From: Lepidodermella squamata
Taxonomy: Eukaryota > Gastrotricha
DNA: 64,000 nt
Assembly (NCBI GenBank): GCA_047495785.1
Contig: JBLDXI010000025.1
Span: forward strand, 2,232,001 to 2,296,000
Direction of reading: 5' to 3'
The notes under the pieces: model-generated
The model's input: only the letters and a program-made list of their open reading frames with translations
Databases searched by the model: none
Told to the model about the DNA's origin: nothing
Part shown: one piece after another, positions 36,406-47,034 of the stretch
How positions within the stretch are numbered: position 1 is the stretch's first letter
How the letters are laid out: every line of letters starts with the position of its first letter
Program-made: the position numbers and the translations under genes

Positions 36406-37493
36406 AGATTCCAATCTGAAATAATGAGAGTTATAACTTGCTCAAAAGTATTCGATTAGTTCTACCCCGCTTTCGAGCGTAATTCATGACGTATGTAGGG
36501 TGCATAGTGTCGCGTCCGTAAGTTCGCAAAATTTATTGATTTATTCGTGCTGCTGTATTCTAGACTCTTAAGTAAACCTCTGCCCCAACATTACGGGCTT
36601 TGACAGCTCATGGCATTTGTTATATCCCTCATGGCTGACCAAAAAACCAGAGTGTGTGCATGAGGCGGGCTTTTGGTTATAGAAGGGCACTTCATCTTTT
36701 TTAGGTTTTAATCATGAAGAGACGCAAATCAAGTGGCAGTTTTGTTATTTTTGCACCTTCGTTTGTATACTTTTATATACTATCAGGTTTTTCTGTCAAT
36801 ATTTTCAAATGGCGAATTTCAAATGGACTGAATGCCTTGTGTCTGCGATTGCTTCGTTGTGCCGCGTGAAAAGTGTAAACCGCGAACCTACGAAGCTTGC
36901 CAGAAATTTTTCCGACCACATTGTCAACGCTGCAACAAGCCTAAATGTCGCCATCACACTCGATCATCACAGCGATCGGTTGCTTAACAAATTGCGTGCC
37001 ATCATTAATAATCGCATAATGATAATAAACATGACATAATTTATCATGGCAGCGTTCAGTGTGCTGTCGATATTTCGTCACACCGTATTCCAATGAAAAC
37101 ACTGATTTGTCTTCGCATTCTTCAACGTATCCTTGTCCCCGACCCATTTCGCTTCGCAGCTAGGTTTTATGTCCTTCCACGGGCATGCCTTCTACTTTAA
37201 TGGGAAAAACAACTAATCAGAAATGACTAAATCATTTCATTTTATCGGACTCAAATGCTTCCTTAGCACACAAAGGCACGTAAACATACTTATAAGGTGG
37301 CAATGTTCGTAATTTGGGGACATCCATTAATGAGTGTGGAATAACAGTGGACGAACGCTTATCAATCAATAAAGTTATACTAACTTGTGTATGCGAGACA
37401 ACCGACACATTTCCTGCAGGGTTCGCAAGTGCAGTAGAACTATTCATCCGACAGTTTCTTTTTTCAAAAGGGTGTACTTCTCAATATTGCATT
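36406..37493. other. Intergenic, NR-F to NR-G, containing a receptor relic
   Basis: Head-to-head promoter region for NR-F (minus) and NR-G (plus), interrupted by the degenerate DNA-binding exon listed separately. No other gene seen. Confidence 0.5.
36825..37000 (+). pseudogene. Degenerate nuclear-receptor DNA-binding exon
   Basis: Nucleotide similarity to exon 1 of the MTKCPVC subgroup runs from GAATGCCTTGTG through GCGATTGCTTCGT, CCGCGAACCTACGAAGCTTG, AGAAATTTTTCCGACCACA and GTCGCCATCACACTCGATC. A small insertion shifts the frame near the start, the cysteine codon of the first-finger CDAC pair is now TAC, and similarity fades after about 37000. No further exons are visible. It is a decayed copy. 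Confidence 0.75.
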
Positions 37494-38855
37494 ATGACTA
37501 AATGCCCTGTATGCGATTGCTTCGTAGTACCGCGTAGCAAGTACCAACCGCGAACCTGCGAAGCTTGCCAGAAATTTTTCCGACGAAATTGCCAACGTTA
37601 CACTACGATGAAATGTCGCCATAACACTCGATCGAAAAATAAATCGGCTGCTACTATCTACGTCGCGCGTAAAATGTGTGCAAAATGCCGCTTGGACCTC
37701 TGTTTGGCAGCAGGAATGCAAAGTTTCTGAATTTCATTTTACTTGTATAATATAATTGTTCCCATATTTTGAAAGGCAAATTTCCATGCCAAAATGCGAT
37801 AAGTGCTCGCATAAAACAAGCTCTACCGAAATCCACTGCAATGCTGATAAAGACGCCTGAAATGGCTATTGATAATCAACATTTGAAAATTACCATGCGA
37901 TCACTTAAGGCTTTTACTGTTCTCCACGATCTTGAATTCGTAAGAGCCTTTCTTTCATTCTTTTAAAGTATTTCAAATGTGAATTCGCCAAAGGCTCCTG
38001 TGAAGAATTCATCGATACTTGATTTGATACAGGTGCGAGAGAAACTTGTCCAACAAGCCGCTTATACCACCGATATTTTGAACCCTTACGGCTTTTGCTT
38101 TCTAGGTGAGTTGCAACACAGGATTGAAGCTTATGCGGAAATGTTTTCATCGCAGATCTTGCTCCGGAGATGACAGAACAAGACTTCCGCGATCTGCGAG
38201 CTTCTTCAACAATCCACATGGTAGCAATTTATCACAATTTGCCAAGTTCTGCCAACCCGTCATGGCTTGGAACGCCTAATGAAGTATTGCCTCTAATGGG
38301 CCACACATTTCCAAAACTAATAGCGGTAAAGATTTTTTAGATCAAGTTGACTTCAATGACCATCTGCATAGAAAGGAATGCCGAAAATCAATCATTTGAA
38401 GCAACAACTCGACGCATTCAACCCGACTTTCTTAGAGGCTGCGCTCTTGCTGAGCATTTCAATTTTTCACGGTACGACCCTGTACTGCTGACGCGGATAT
38501 AATAATAAGGCTTTTTCTAGATATTTCAGGTAGAAATGCTCGCGTCATGCAGCTTCAACGGCAATTTTCTGCCGCTCTGCGCACGGAGATGTTGAATGCT
38601 TCTAGCGGGGATAAATCATTGGCCAAGGCGAGGCTATTGAAATTTCGGGGGTGTTTTCAAGCTGCTTTTGATGTTCAAAGATTTACGCTGAGTGAATTGG
38701 CTGTAACGAAGGATCCGTCGCCCATGTTCAAGATTTTCACCAAGATTATCTATTTTGCTGAATCTGAACCACCCTTGGCTGGGGGTGGGATCATCAAAAA
38801 CGAGTCGGAACCATACGCATCTGAAACAGTTCAGCCACATGATCCTATCTACTAA
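37494..38855 (+). CDS. Nuclear-receptor-like protein NR-G
   Basis: Exons 37494-37722, 37776-37939, 37994-38105, 38156-38325, 38372-38471, 38521-38855; 369 residues. Starts MTKCPVCDCFVVPRSKY; finger CPVC-x14-CEAC, QKFFRRNC, CRH, 18 residues, CAKCRLDLC, where RFDR of the relatives is RLDL. Exon 1 is open far upstream, but the conserved start is the MTKCPVC methionine. The second acceptor is TTGAAAG, a poor consensus, supported by alignment. The C-terminus is about 25 residues longer than in NR-C, with GGGIIKNESEP, matching the long tail of NR-I. Nearest relative is NR-C (exons 4-6). Confidence 0.82.
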
Positions 38856-39335
38856 GCACTAAAATACCAATGTTCCCTGATTTTCAACAGTAAAATCGAC
38901 TTTTAGATCGAAAACTGCTCCAGAAGACTTATTAACAATAAACAGATTTTATCCACGCGGAAAATCTTGCGGCTAGCGAAGCACTGGGGGCAAGGTTTTT
39001 GAATTATTAGGAGAAACTTGGTTCTGTTTAGGCCGAGGTCCAATTATACAGAAAACATTAGGCGAGATGAAACGGAAAAGATGCACCACTGAAGAAAATT
39101 CCGGTTATCCAGTGAGCGACTTTCAGGGGGGGATGGGGGGATCATCCCACCCAGCTCGGCCGGGCTAGACAGCAAAATGAGAATTTAGCCCACTGTTTCG
39201 TTAATTTTGCGAGGTTGTGGAGCATGTTTTAGTGGAAAATCTTCTCGCTTCGCAATTACATGCAAAACTACCTGATTTCCCGTAAATTTGGATGTCCCGT
39301 CAGGATTCTCGTGGATATTGTATCACAAATTCCTG
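38856..39335. other. Intergenic between NR-G and the Crypton element
   Basis: No gene. CTTGCGGCTAGCGAAGC near 38966-38982 resembles the TTTCGGCTAGCGAAA motif of the secreted-gene 3' UTRs, and a run of guanines lies near 39125-39140. Confidence 0.4.
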
Positions 39336-41289
39336 CCCAGTTGGTTATTTTTTGCCTAGACGGAAAAAGTGATTCTGCCCGATGTTTCTGCCCGCTGTTT
39401 CTGCCCGCTCAAACGATTAGGGTGGATTTTTTATTTTCGAAAATCAATTGATGCTCTCGAAAATTCGGGAAAACCTCTCACCTGAAATAATGTTGCACAA
39501 CTTCAATTTCCGTTCCCAGTCCCTTTACTACAACCTTCAGACTCTGACCAAACGAGTGAACAAGTGAATAACCTTTATTAGAATGTTTAAACTTTAAAAC
39601 AAGTGTTTGGGCCGGATTAATTGTTAATAACGACGGAGCAATTCGAGAAATTGAAGATCGGCATGGGTTTAGCTTGCTTTACGGGTGGCTCATCGCGCGG
39701 GTCATTTTCGACGTTTCGAAGCAGCAGCGTTTGCGAGAAATGCGACTCGGCCACCACCAATCCTTCGGTTGGCTTGATCTCTTGTGCAGACACACCCGAA
39801 ACTGCAGCTGATTGTCCATCACCGAAACCGACAGCCAGTTTGTCGCTGATACTTCGTCGTTCAGAGGTGTTGAGTTTGTGGTAACTGTTCAGAGAATCGA
39901 CCGATGCATGACCAGTAATCTGGATGATCTTTCGAGAATCGACACCGAGTTCAGAGAGGGTTGAGACGAGAAACTTTCGAGCCGAGTGGTTCGTGATTCG
40001 TTTGGTAATACCAGCACCGACAGCGGCGTCCTTGAGGAGCGATCCAAGGGGGTTCTTGCCCAAATTTTGGCATTTGTAGAAGAGGCCGTCGGGTCGAAAT
40101 CGGGTCAGGCAACCAACATACATTGGGTCACTCGGGCGCGAAAACTTTCCCGGTCGTTTTGCACAAAAAATAAGGAACAATCGAACCGGGCAGAAAAAGC
40201 CACCGTTCTCGTATGCTCGTGGTGCCAGTTTTGAGTGGGTTGATTCGCCATTCCTGGTTTTAGTCTGTCGCTCGTTGAATTCGAGATACCTGCGACCTCC
40301 AGATTCGGTTTTTAGCTGGACATCACCAAACCTGAAAACGGCCAATTTAACAATTTTTCAATGGCAATCCAACAACCTACTTCATTTGTAGATGTTCATC
40401 ACGGCCACGAAGACCGAAATACACGGTGAAAACCAGCCACAGCATCGTGATCAAACCGATTGGCGTGTCATCAGTCAGCGTTTTCGCCTCACGCATTTTA
40501 TCAATATCTTCTCGTTCTAGGCATTCAGATGCTCGGGCTTTATTTCCCTTTCCAGCACGCTTAGATTCGACAAACTTGGATTTCAGCATTTTCATGCTAT
40601 AGAAGAAATCGACTCTCGCCATGGTGAAGTTGATTTCGTTCTTCGTCACATCGCGGAGATGGCGAATGATGGAGGAATAAATGCCTCGAATCGTTGTCGG
40701 CTCCATCGCGCTACCATCAGTCTTCGTCAACTGCTTGAGAAAAAGAGCGACATAGAGATCCATATCCTTGACCGTAAGTTCAACTAATAGTTGCTCCGAA
40801 ATGTGGAATCGCTGCTCGACAAATGCGACAAATCGGCTCCAGTGCTGCTTGGTTTTCTGAGCTGTGCCGTTTGCTTCAAAACCAGCCACGAAATTTTCGA
40901 CTTCTTGAATGAACTCCGACGTATCACCCTCTTCATCGGATTCTTCTTCTTCGATATCAGCATCAAGTTCTCGTTCGAGAAGTCGAATTGGATCGGATTC
41001 TTCGCGCTGTTTCACTTCCACGGAGCCGTCAGCGAGAGCACCGAGGCCCAGGTCGCCAATATCAAAAGTGATCTCCATTGAAAATTCGACGGAAATTCGC
41101 AATATTCAATTGATAATAAAACAAGGAAATGAACAACGAACAAAAAAAATTCAAAAAAAAAATTTGCTACAAATTTTAAGCTGGATTTCTTATTTTCGTT
41201 ATTAACAACGGTCATCTTTCATACGCACTATACACCATTCCCCATTTTCACTCGTCCGAGTGTCGGATTAACGAAAATAACCAACTGGG
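39336..41289 (-). mobile_element. Crypton-type tyrosine recombinase element
   Basis: A two-exon tyrosine recombinase gene is bracketed by an exact 16-bp inverted pair, CCCAGTTGGTTATTTT (39336-39351) and its complement (41274-41289), extended outward on both sides by TTCCTG with a small offset. Just inside the left arm are three tandem copies of a TTTCTGCCCGC-type unit (39373-39412); just outside the right arm are CTGCCC words and a GC-rich block flanked by CCCTCGGGC (41351 and 41391). True ends may lie somewhat outside the arms, up to about 41465. Classical Cryptons lack terminal inverted repeats, so these arms may be recombination sites. Confidence 0.65.
39617..41078 (-). CDS. Crypton/DUF3504-like tyrosine recombinase
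   Basis: Exons 40381-41078 and 39617-40331, joined by a 49-bp intron (GTAGGT...TTTTCAG) that rebuilds K-F in LQMKFGDVQLK; 470 residues. The N-terminal third is acidic (about residues 30-55), followed by a helical DNA-binding-like region (TKQHWSRFVAFVEQRF). The catalytic set looks complete: Arg in FGLRGRDEHLQ, Lys in RQTKTR, His and Arg in NHSARK, His in TGHAS, Tyr in NSYHK. YLEFNERQTKTR is characteristic of the Crypton and domesticated KCTD1/ZMYM-type recombinases. It would cut and rejoin DNA through a phosphotyrosine. An AATAAA (39574-39579) ends the transcript. The intact frame suggests recent activity. Confidence 0.85.
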
Positions 41290-41781
41290 AAGGAACAGGA
41301 ACTCTTCCCTTGTGTCTCGGGCAAAACCTCGAATTCAGCCCTTGAAAATACCCTCGGGCTTCGCTTCGCTGCGCTCCGCTACGCCCTCGGGCATTTTCAG
41401 CGGGCAGAATTCTCGGTTCTGCCCTCAACACCGGGAAGAATTCCTTAATTCTCGTGCGATTTGAGTCTATCAAAAGCTGAAACAACAGAAAATGCTGTTA
41501 GGATCCCCTCAGAATCCCAGGTAATGCAAGCAAGTCTCTCCGAGTTTAACCGACAAATCTCAGTTCTGCAAAGATATGTGGTAATCATAATGAATGCGAT
41601 GAGAGTGCGTTCAATAAAGTATTTTAAGGACTGTTTATCATCCTCCTTTTTTCATACGTCTGTGGATCAATAATCTGCCACCGCGTGCGTGCGAAAACGG
41701 AGGAATATAATTTCGTATATAAAGCTGTTTGGCGAATGAACTCGCTCACAAGTTATTTTGTTCTCGAACTTGGGACGATTA
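41290..41781. other. Crypton right flank and duplicated NR-H promoter
   Basis: The first part carries the GC-rich CCCTCGGGC block of the Crypton flank. From about 41465 the sequence matches 29500-29795 upstream of NR-D, with TATATAAA at 41716-41723. The junction of transposon flank and duplicated receptor promoter lies at roughly 41460. Confidence 0.65.
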
Positions 41782-43164
41782 ATGCCTAAACCGCTCCGTT
41801 CTGCTGAAACGATTAGCGGTGTTGTGAAATGTCGCGTTTGTGATCTGGTTGTATCGCGTCGTCCCAAGTACCAACCTTCCTGCTGCGAGGCATGTCAGAA
41901 ATTCTTCAGGCGGAACTGCCATAGAGTCGATGAGCTGAGGTGCAAGCATACCAAAGGGAAGCAAAGCCCAGACCTCACCAGATATCCTGTCTATGTGACT
42001 CGTGGTATGTGCACCAAATGTCGATTCGACAAATGCATTGCAGCTGGAATGACAAGTGAGGATACGGCAGATGATTTCACTTGATGTGAATCATGCATTG
42101 TGCATTTTCTAGGCAAGTTTCTGACCCAGGAGGTTGGCGGATCGAGATCGGGGTCTATATGTGAAAATGAAGAAGAGACCGCACCGTCCGAAGTCAGGAT
42201 GATTTCCCTGCCACTCACACCAGAATCATTTTTTGACAATCCAACGGAAAAGCTTATTAGAACTTCTATTCAGGCTTTCACCGTTCTTCATGGTCTTGAA
42301 TTCGTAAGCTTGGAATAACTAATGAAAAGTTCTGTTATCACTCGAAGCCTGAATTTTAGGGTCCATTGAAAGATAGGTCCGATGCCGCTGAACAGCTCGA
42401 TTTACGTTCTCGCATTGTTCAACGAATGATCTACAACGTTGAACATGTGAAAGCATACCAATTTCAGTTTTTAGGTGAGAAATATCCTTGTCAGTTGTCA
42501 GTAATAATGCTGAAACAATTTTCCGTTACCAGAGGCTTGGGAGGACATCAGCATTGATGACGTTGAGCCGGGACGAGGGTTTGCCTCTGAAAAATTAGTT
42601 CGGTTTACCACAACCTGTCAGGTGGTTCGAAACCATCCTGGTACGGAATGGATGATAACGTGAAGAAGTTGATTTATCAGGAATTTCCCTACTTGACGGT
42701 AAAAAAATATTCTGTGAAGTTTCCATTTTCTTTAGCAATCAATTCCAGAAACTAGAGCCAGAATATTATCTGTTGAAGAAATTTCTTAGCAAGCTTGCTC
42801 CCACTTTCATCGAGGCTGCATTAGTTCTGAGCATATCAATATTTCACGGTATTAAGAAGCCTCGAGCATGCAGCATCACTTAATTTCGAACTTTCCAGAT
42901 GAGACTGGCCAAAACAGGCAAATCCAGCTCTTGCAAAAAAAACTTATCGATGCTCTGCGGGGAGTAATAAGCGATAGATACGGCGATAGCCCTGGCGTGC
43001 TTAACAGCCGCTTGGAGCTTCTTGGCCAAAGCGTTATGACTACTGTTCGGCTGCAAAAACTAGCGCTAACCTTCTTTGAACACGAAGCACATGACGTTGA
43101 GTTTTGCAGTTCAGCTGCTCTGGCTCTCAATATGCATCGTGATTCGATAATGAAAAATTATTGA
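41782..43164 (+). pseudogene. Nuclear-receptor-like NR-H with a one-base deletion
   Basis: Exons 41782-42055, 42113-42303, 42360-42474, 42533-42698, 42749-42848, 42899-43164. It is the duplicate of NR-D: exon 1 begins MPKPLRSAE and carries CRVC, CEACQKFFRRNC, CKH, CTKCRFDKC. Exon 4 is 166 nt where every paralogue of this subgroup has 167; one base is missing near 42587-42596 (GAAAAATTAG against GGAAAAATGAG in NR-D). The shifted frame stops within about 30 codons. All splice sites and the rest of the frame are preserved, so the loss is very recent, or a sequencing error. If real, the product keeps the fingers but loses most of the C-terminal half. Confidence 0.75.
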
Positions 43165-44973
43165 AGATGTTTTCTGATGAAAAAATAACACATTCTGATC
43201 CGTTTTTTCAAGTAAAATTGTTGACTGTTGGCCCTCATTGAATGACAAATTCATCCTTATTTCAAGAAATGAAACAAGAATCCCGCAAATGTTTTCAGTT
43301 TACAGCCGAGGATAACGGCACAACTAGCAATGTATTATGGATAAGAAATCTCCTCCCATAGCTAGACATTTCTTTTCAGTATGTTGCGCTAACCTTGATT
43401 ATGACGATTTTCAAGTTCGACAAAAGCGAAGGCGACGTCCGCGCTAGGTACTTCGAAGCAGACATCTACAAGCGTGCATTTACAGGCCTCATGTTGTTTA
43501 TTTTCACCGCCTAGTCGATACTAATCTGTAAGTAATGTGAGTGCGTAGCGTAATTACCCAGAACTGGAACTAGGGTCAGAACGTTTTTGATAGTTATATG
43601 GGTCACCTACCTGTCATTTTTACTTACGTTCAGGGTGCCTGGATATAGGTGATCAGGGTGATCCTGGAGCTGCCAGCTGCCTGGGATTTTATATTTGTAT
43701 GGGTATGACATGAGTAAAACGTTTATATCTGTACGGAGCCGCCCGAGATTTACGAGTCGTGACGAGCCGGAGGCGAGTTACGAAGAGTAAATCGAGTGCG
43801 GCGAGTTCAGATATGAACGATTTACGAATGTTATACCGTAAAATATCGAATTGTCATAGCGACTCGACCTATATTTTTGGCGACAATTCTATATTTATGG
43901 GGACAATTCTATATTTGCCAGAATTATAAGTACTTTCAACAGAAAATCAAGCAAAGGTGAAGAAATTGTGATTTGCTTGAGATTCCCCCACTAAATCACG
44001 CTCCGAACCCTCTGAAAATATACGGAACAGTGGGCTGAATTTTCATTTTCTTGTCTCGTCTAGCCCTCCCCCTTCCCACTCCTTCCTTGGAGAATTTCTT
44101 GGAGAATTCACAATTCACTGCATTACGACTTAAGTTCAGTTTCACGATATAGTATCGAGTTTCACGAAATGCGTAGTACAACCTGCTCATTTTTTAAATC
44201 TGTCCGCGACTCGATTTACAGCTTAGCAATTAGCTCGCCAGGGTGTTAGCTACATATTTCATTACATCGCTACGTATGTCGTAAAAGCTAGGATAACATT
44301 TTTGCATGTCATAGATGTACATAGATGTAATGATGTAATGATAAATCATGGAGGCATTCGATTATTTAAGACAGCAGACAATTCATTCTGCTTTACCGTC
44401 ATTCATTATTAATTCCTGCACTCAGTACATATAATACAGAGTCACTTCTGCGTCTGTTTTGAGCCTAACAGGTACATCTATGGGATAATACTTCAAGTTC
44501 AGATATGTCGGGGAATACGTTTTCTAGCGTGGGAATTAAAAGACAAAACCAGACATTTCCTGTTAACCTGTTATCCGCCGGACTTAGTTTTTAAAATGTA
44601 CTAATAGCGTGGACCGCGGGCCGCCGTTTGATGAATCAAAGAGCTGTTTCATTGGAGCTAACTCCATATAAATATGCATTCTACTATAATGCATTTTGTA
44701 TTGCATACCTAAATTGATGGTCGGTAAGTTCATAGCGAGAATCGCGAAAAACAACCTCGAGAAGCTACCTTAAGAGCCAAATCAGCAACCACACCGTTTT
44801 TCCAACCCGAAACTTCCAACGACTTTAAACACCGTGGCTAATGACTCAAGAAGTTACCGCTTCTTTTGATATTAGTTATTAGTGTGTAAGCTTTGAGAAA
44901 AAATTGAGAATGAAATACTTGAGATCCGACTTTACCGACAAATCTTGCTGTTCATGTCATTAAACAGCTGATT
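43165..44973. other. Shared 3' spacer of NR-H and NR-I
   Basis: No gene. It corresponds in patches to the NR-D/NR-E spacer, but carries extra sequence, including the long palindrome at 43719-43820 and a TGTAATGATGTAATGAT simple repeat near 44325-44345. Confidence 0.55.
43719..43820. repeat. Long imperfect palindrome
   Basis: The outer arms ACGTTTATATCTGTACGG and the inverse of GCGGCGAGTTCAGATATGAAC fold together, and an inner pair GATTTAC/GTAAATC continues the stem across CGAGTCGTGACGAGCCGGAGGC. The whole 100 bp can form one interrupted hairpin. It is absent from the equivalent place in the NR-D/NR-E spacer, suggesting an insertion. Confidence 0.5.
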
Positions 44974-46392
44974 TTATTGAGGGATATAACTGACGCGTTT
45001 GTATTTCAGAACTGATATTGGGTCGGATATTATGTTATCGGGTCCAAATTCACAAGGGATACATTCGCTTTTTATCATGTCGCCTGCTATTGCAGGAGAT
45101 TCAGCTAAATTCATCGTCTCGGTGAAAGCCTTGTACAAAGGTGACGGATCATTATTCATAGCCATTTCACTCATCGAAATTCTTTGAGCGTCCAATACGG
45201 CTCGAGTGCAATCGCGAAATTTCAGCAGTCTAGCCTTAACAATAGATTTATCTCCGCTGGCAGCAAGTATCATTTCAGACTGCAATGCAGATAACATTCG
45301 CCGTTGAAATTGCACGACACGAGGATTTTTACCAGAAATATCTATAAAGAAAACCATATAATTCGAGATTGTGTTCCAAAGGATCCCTACCATAAAAAAT
45401 CAAAACACTCAGCAGGAACGCAGCCTCCAGGAATGTCGGGCTGAAATCTTCCAGTTGTTGCTTCAGATGGTTGATTTTCGGCATCATCCTCTGTGAAACA
45501 GGTTGTTCACTATTATTGCTGCAAAAAGGCAATTATACCGTTATTAGCCGCGGATGGATATCGCGCATTAGAGGCACGGCCTCATCCGGCATTCCCAGCC
45601 ACGACGGGTTCGCTGAGCTTGGCAAATTGTGGTAAATTGCAACCATGTGAATTATTGACGAAGCTCGCAACTCGCGGAAGTCTTCTTCTATAAGTTCGGG
45701 CGCAAGATCTGTGAAATCAAATAACGAAAATCTCCGTAAATAACTCCTCGACACTGGTTTTACTCACCTCTAAAACAGAAGCCGTAGGTGTTCAAGAGAT
45801 TTGCACAATAAGCAGTGTGGTAGTATAGTCGTTCTTTCAACTGTATCACATCGCGTATTGGGGATGCCCTAAAAGGGCCCTTCAGTGAATTGAATTACAT
45901 ATGAGATTTAAAATAAATACAAGCGTATTACGAATTCAAGATCATGGAGAACAGTGAAAGCCCGAAGCGATCGCATCGAAATTATTGAATTCGGTTCTTC
46001 AATAACCATCTCAGGAGTCTTACTCAGAACTAGAGACGATCCGGGCTCGGATTTTTGGAAAGCAATCACTTGATTGATGCGTGAGACCTTCGCTTCATCA
46101 CATAAATATTTGCCTGTGAACAATTTGATTTGTTTCTAAAAGTTAAGGTGATTCAAAACAAACTTTGCATTCCCGTCGCCAAACAACGATCGAAACGGCA
46201 TTTCGCACACATTTTACGCGCGACGTAGATAGTGGCAACCGATTGGTGTGCTGATCGAGCGTTATGGCGACATTTCAGCTTATTATAACTTTGGCAATTT
46301 CGTCGGAAAAATTTCTGGCAGGCCTCGCAGGTTCGCGGCTGATACTTTTCACGCGGTACTACGAAGCAATCGCACACAGGGCATTTAGTCAT
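44974..46392 (-). CDS. Nuclear-receptor-like protein NR-I
   Basis: Minus-strand exons 46164-46392, 45932-46113, 45768-45879, 45539-45708, 45391-45490, 44974-45341; 386 residues, the longest copy. Starts MTKCPVCDCFVV; finger CPVC-x14-CEAC, QKFFRRNC, CRH, 18 residues, CAKCRFDRC. It is the sister of NR-E through the segmental duplication, but keeps its ATG and the long C-terminus (GDMIKSECIPCEFGPDNII). The stop codon overlaps an AATAAA polyadenylation signal (CAATAAAA). Exon 4 has LRASSIIHMVAIYHNLPSS, identical in style to NR-E. Confidence 0.85.
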
Positions 46393-47034
46393 AGTTTATC
46401 AATTTGAAAATATTGACAGATATAGCTTGTGAAAAAATATTAGTGTGCGCGCTCGCAAACGTGCGCGAGAAGTGTAGTTTCACGTCCGAGTGCTCACAAA
46501 TTTTATTGATTTATACACGTCCGGCCTCTTTTATTCTAGACGTTCATAGTAGGAGGATATTTTGATCTTTTGACAGCGCCTAACGTTTTAGGAGCTGACT
46601 AAAGAAATCGATTTAGGCTTTGCGATGAATGATACGAAGAATAATCATCCATCCGCAGTGAGGGAAAAGTTGGATCGAAAAGAAAATGGAAGATTCACCA
46701 AATATAAATTTTGAATTATCGCCGTTGATTCCAAAATGACGAATAAGTTCAATGGCTTTTCGAGTTAAGGTACGCGTGTAACCGAAGGCGTAATTTTAGA
46801 CGACAATTTATTATTCAACGAAGTATTATCTTGAAGCTAGAAGTGAACAGTTAAACAGTGAAATCACGTCTATTTGGGATGAAGTGTAATTTTCCTGAAA
46901 TTTTTAAACAAGTTTCGATTCAGTGTTTGCAACTTTCCGTGCAACAGAAAGCGATAATCGGAAATATATTTCGGCTAGCGAAAAAAAGAATTAATAGTTT
47001 CACTGTTTTTCCAGAACTGCCGTCGTTTCTTCTC
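46393..47034. other. NR-I promoter region and 3' UTR of the glycine-rich gene
   Basis: The NR-I side (46393-46620) matches sequence upstream of NR-E. The other side holds the 3' UTR of the glycine-rich gene: motif TTTCGGCTAGCGAAA (46969-46983), hairpin CTTTC...GAAAG (46933-46951) and AATAAA on the minus strand (46807-46812). Confidence 0.6.

Noticed and set aside
37314-37493. Longer N-terminus for NR-G from an upstream ATG
   Set aside because: The open frame is not shared by NR-C, NR-F, NR-I or NR-J, all of which begin at the MTKC methionine.
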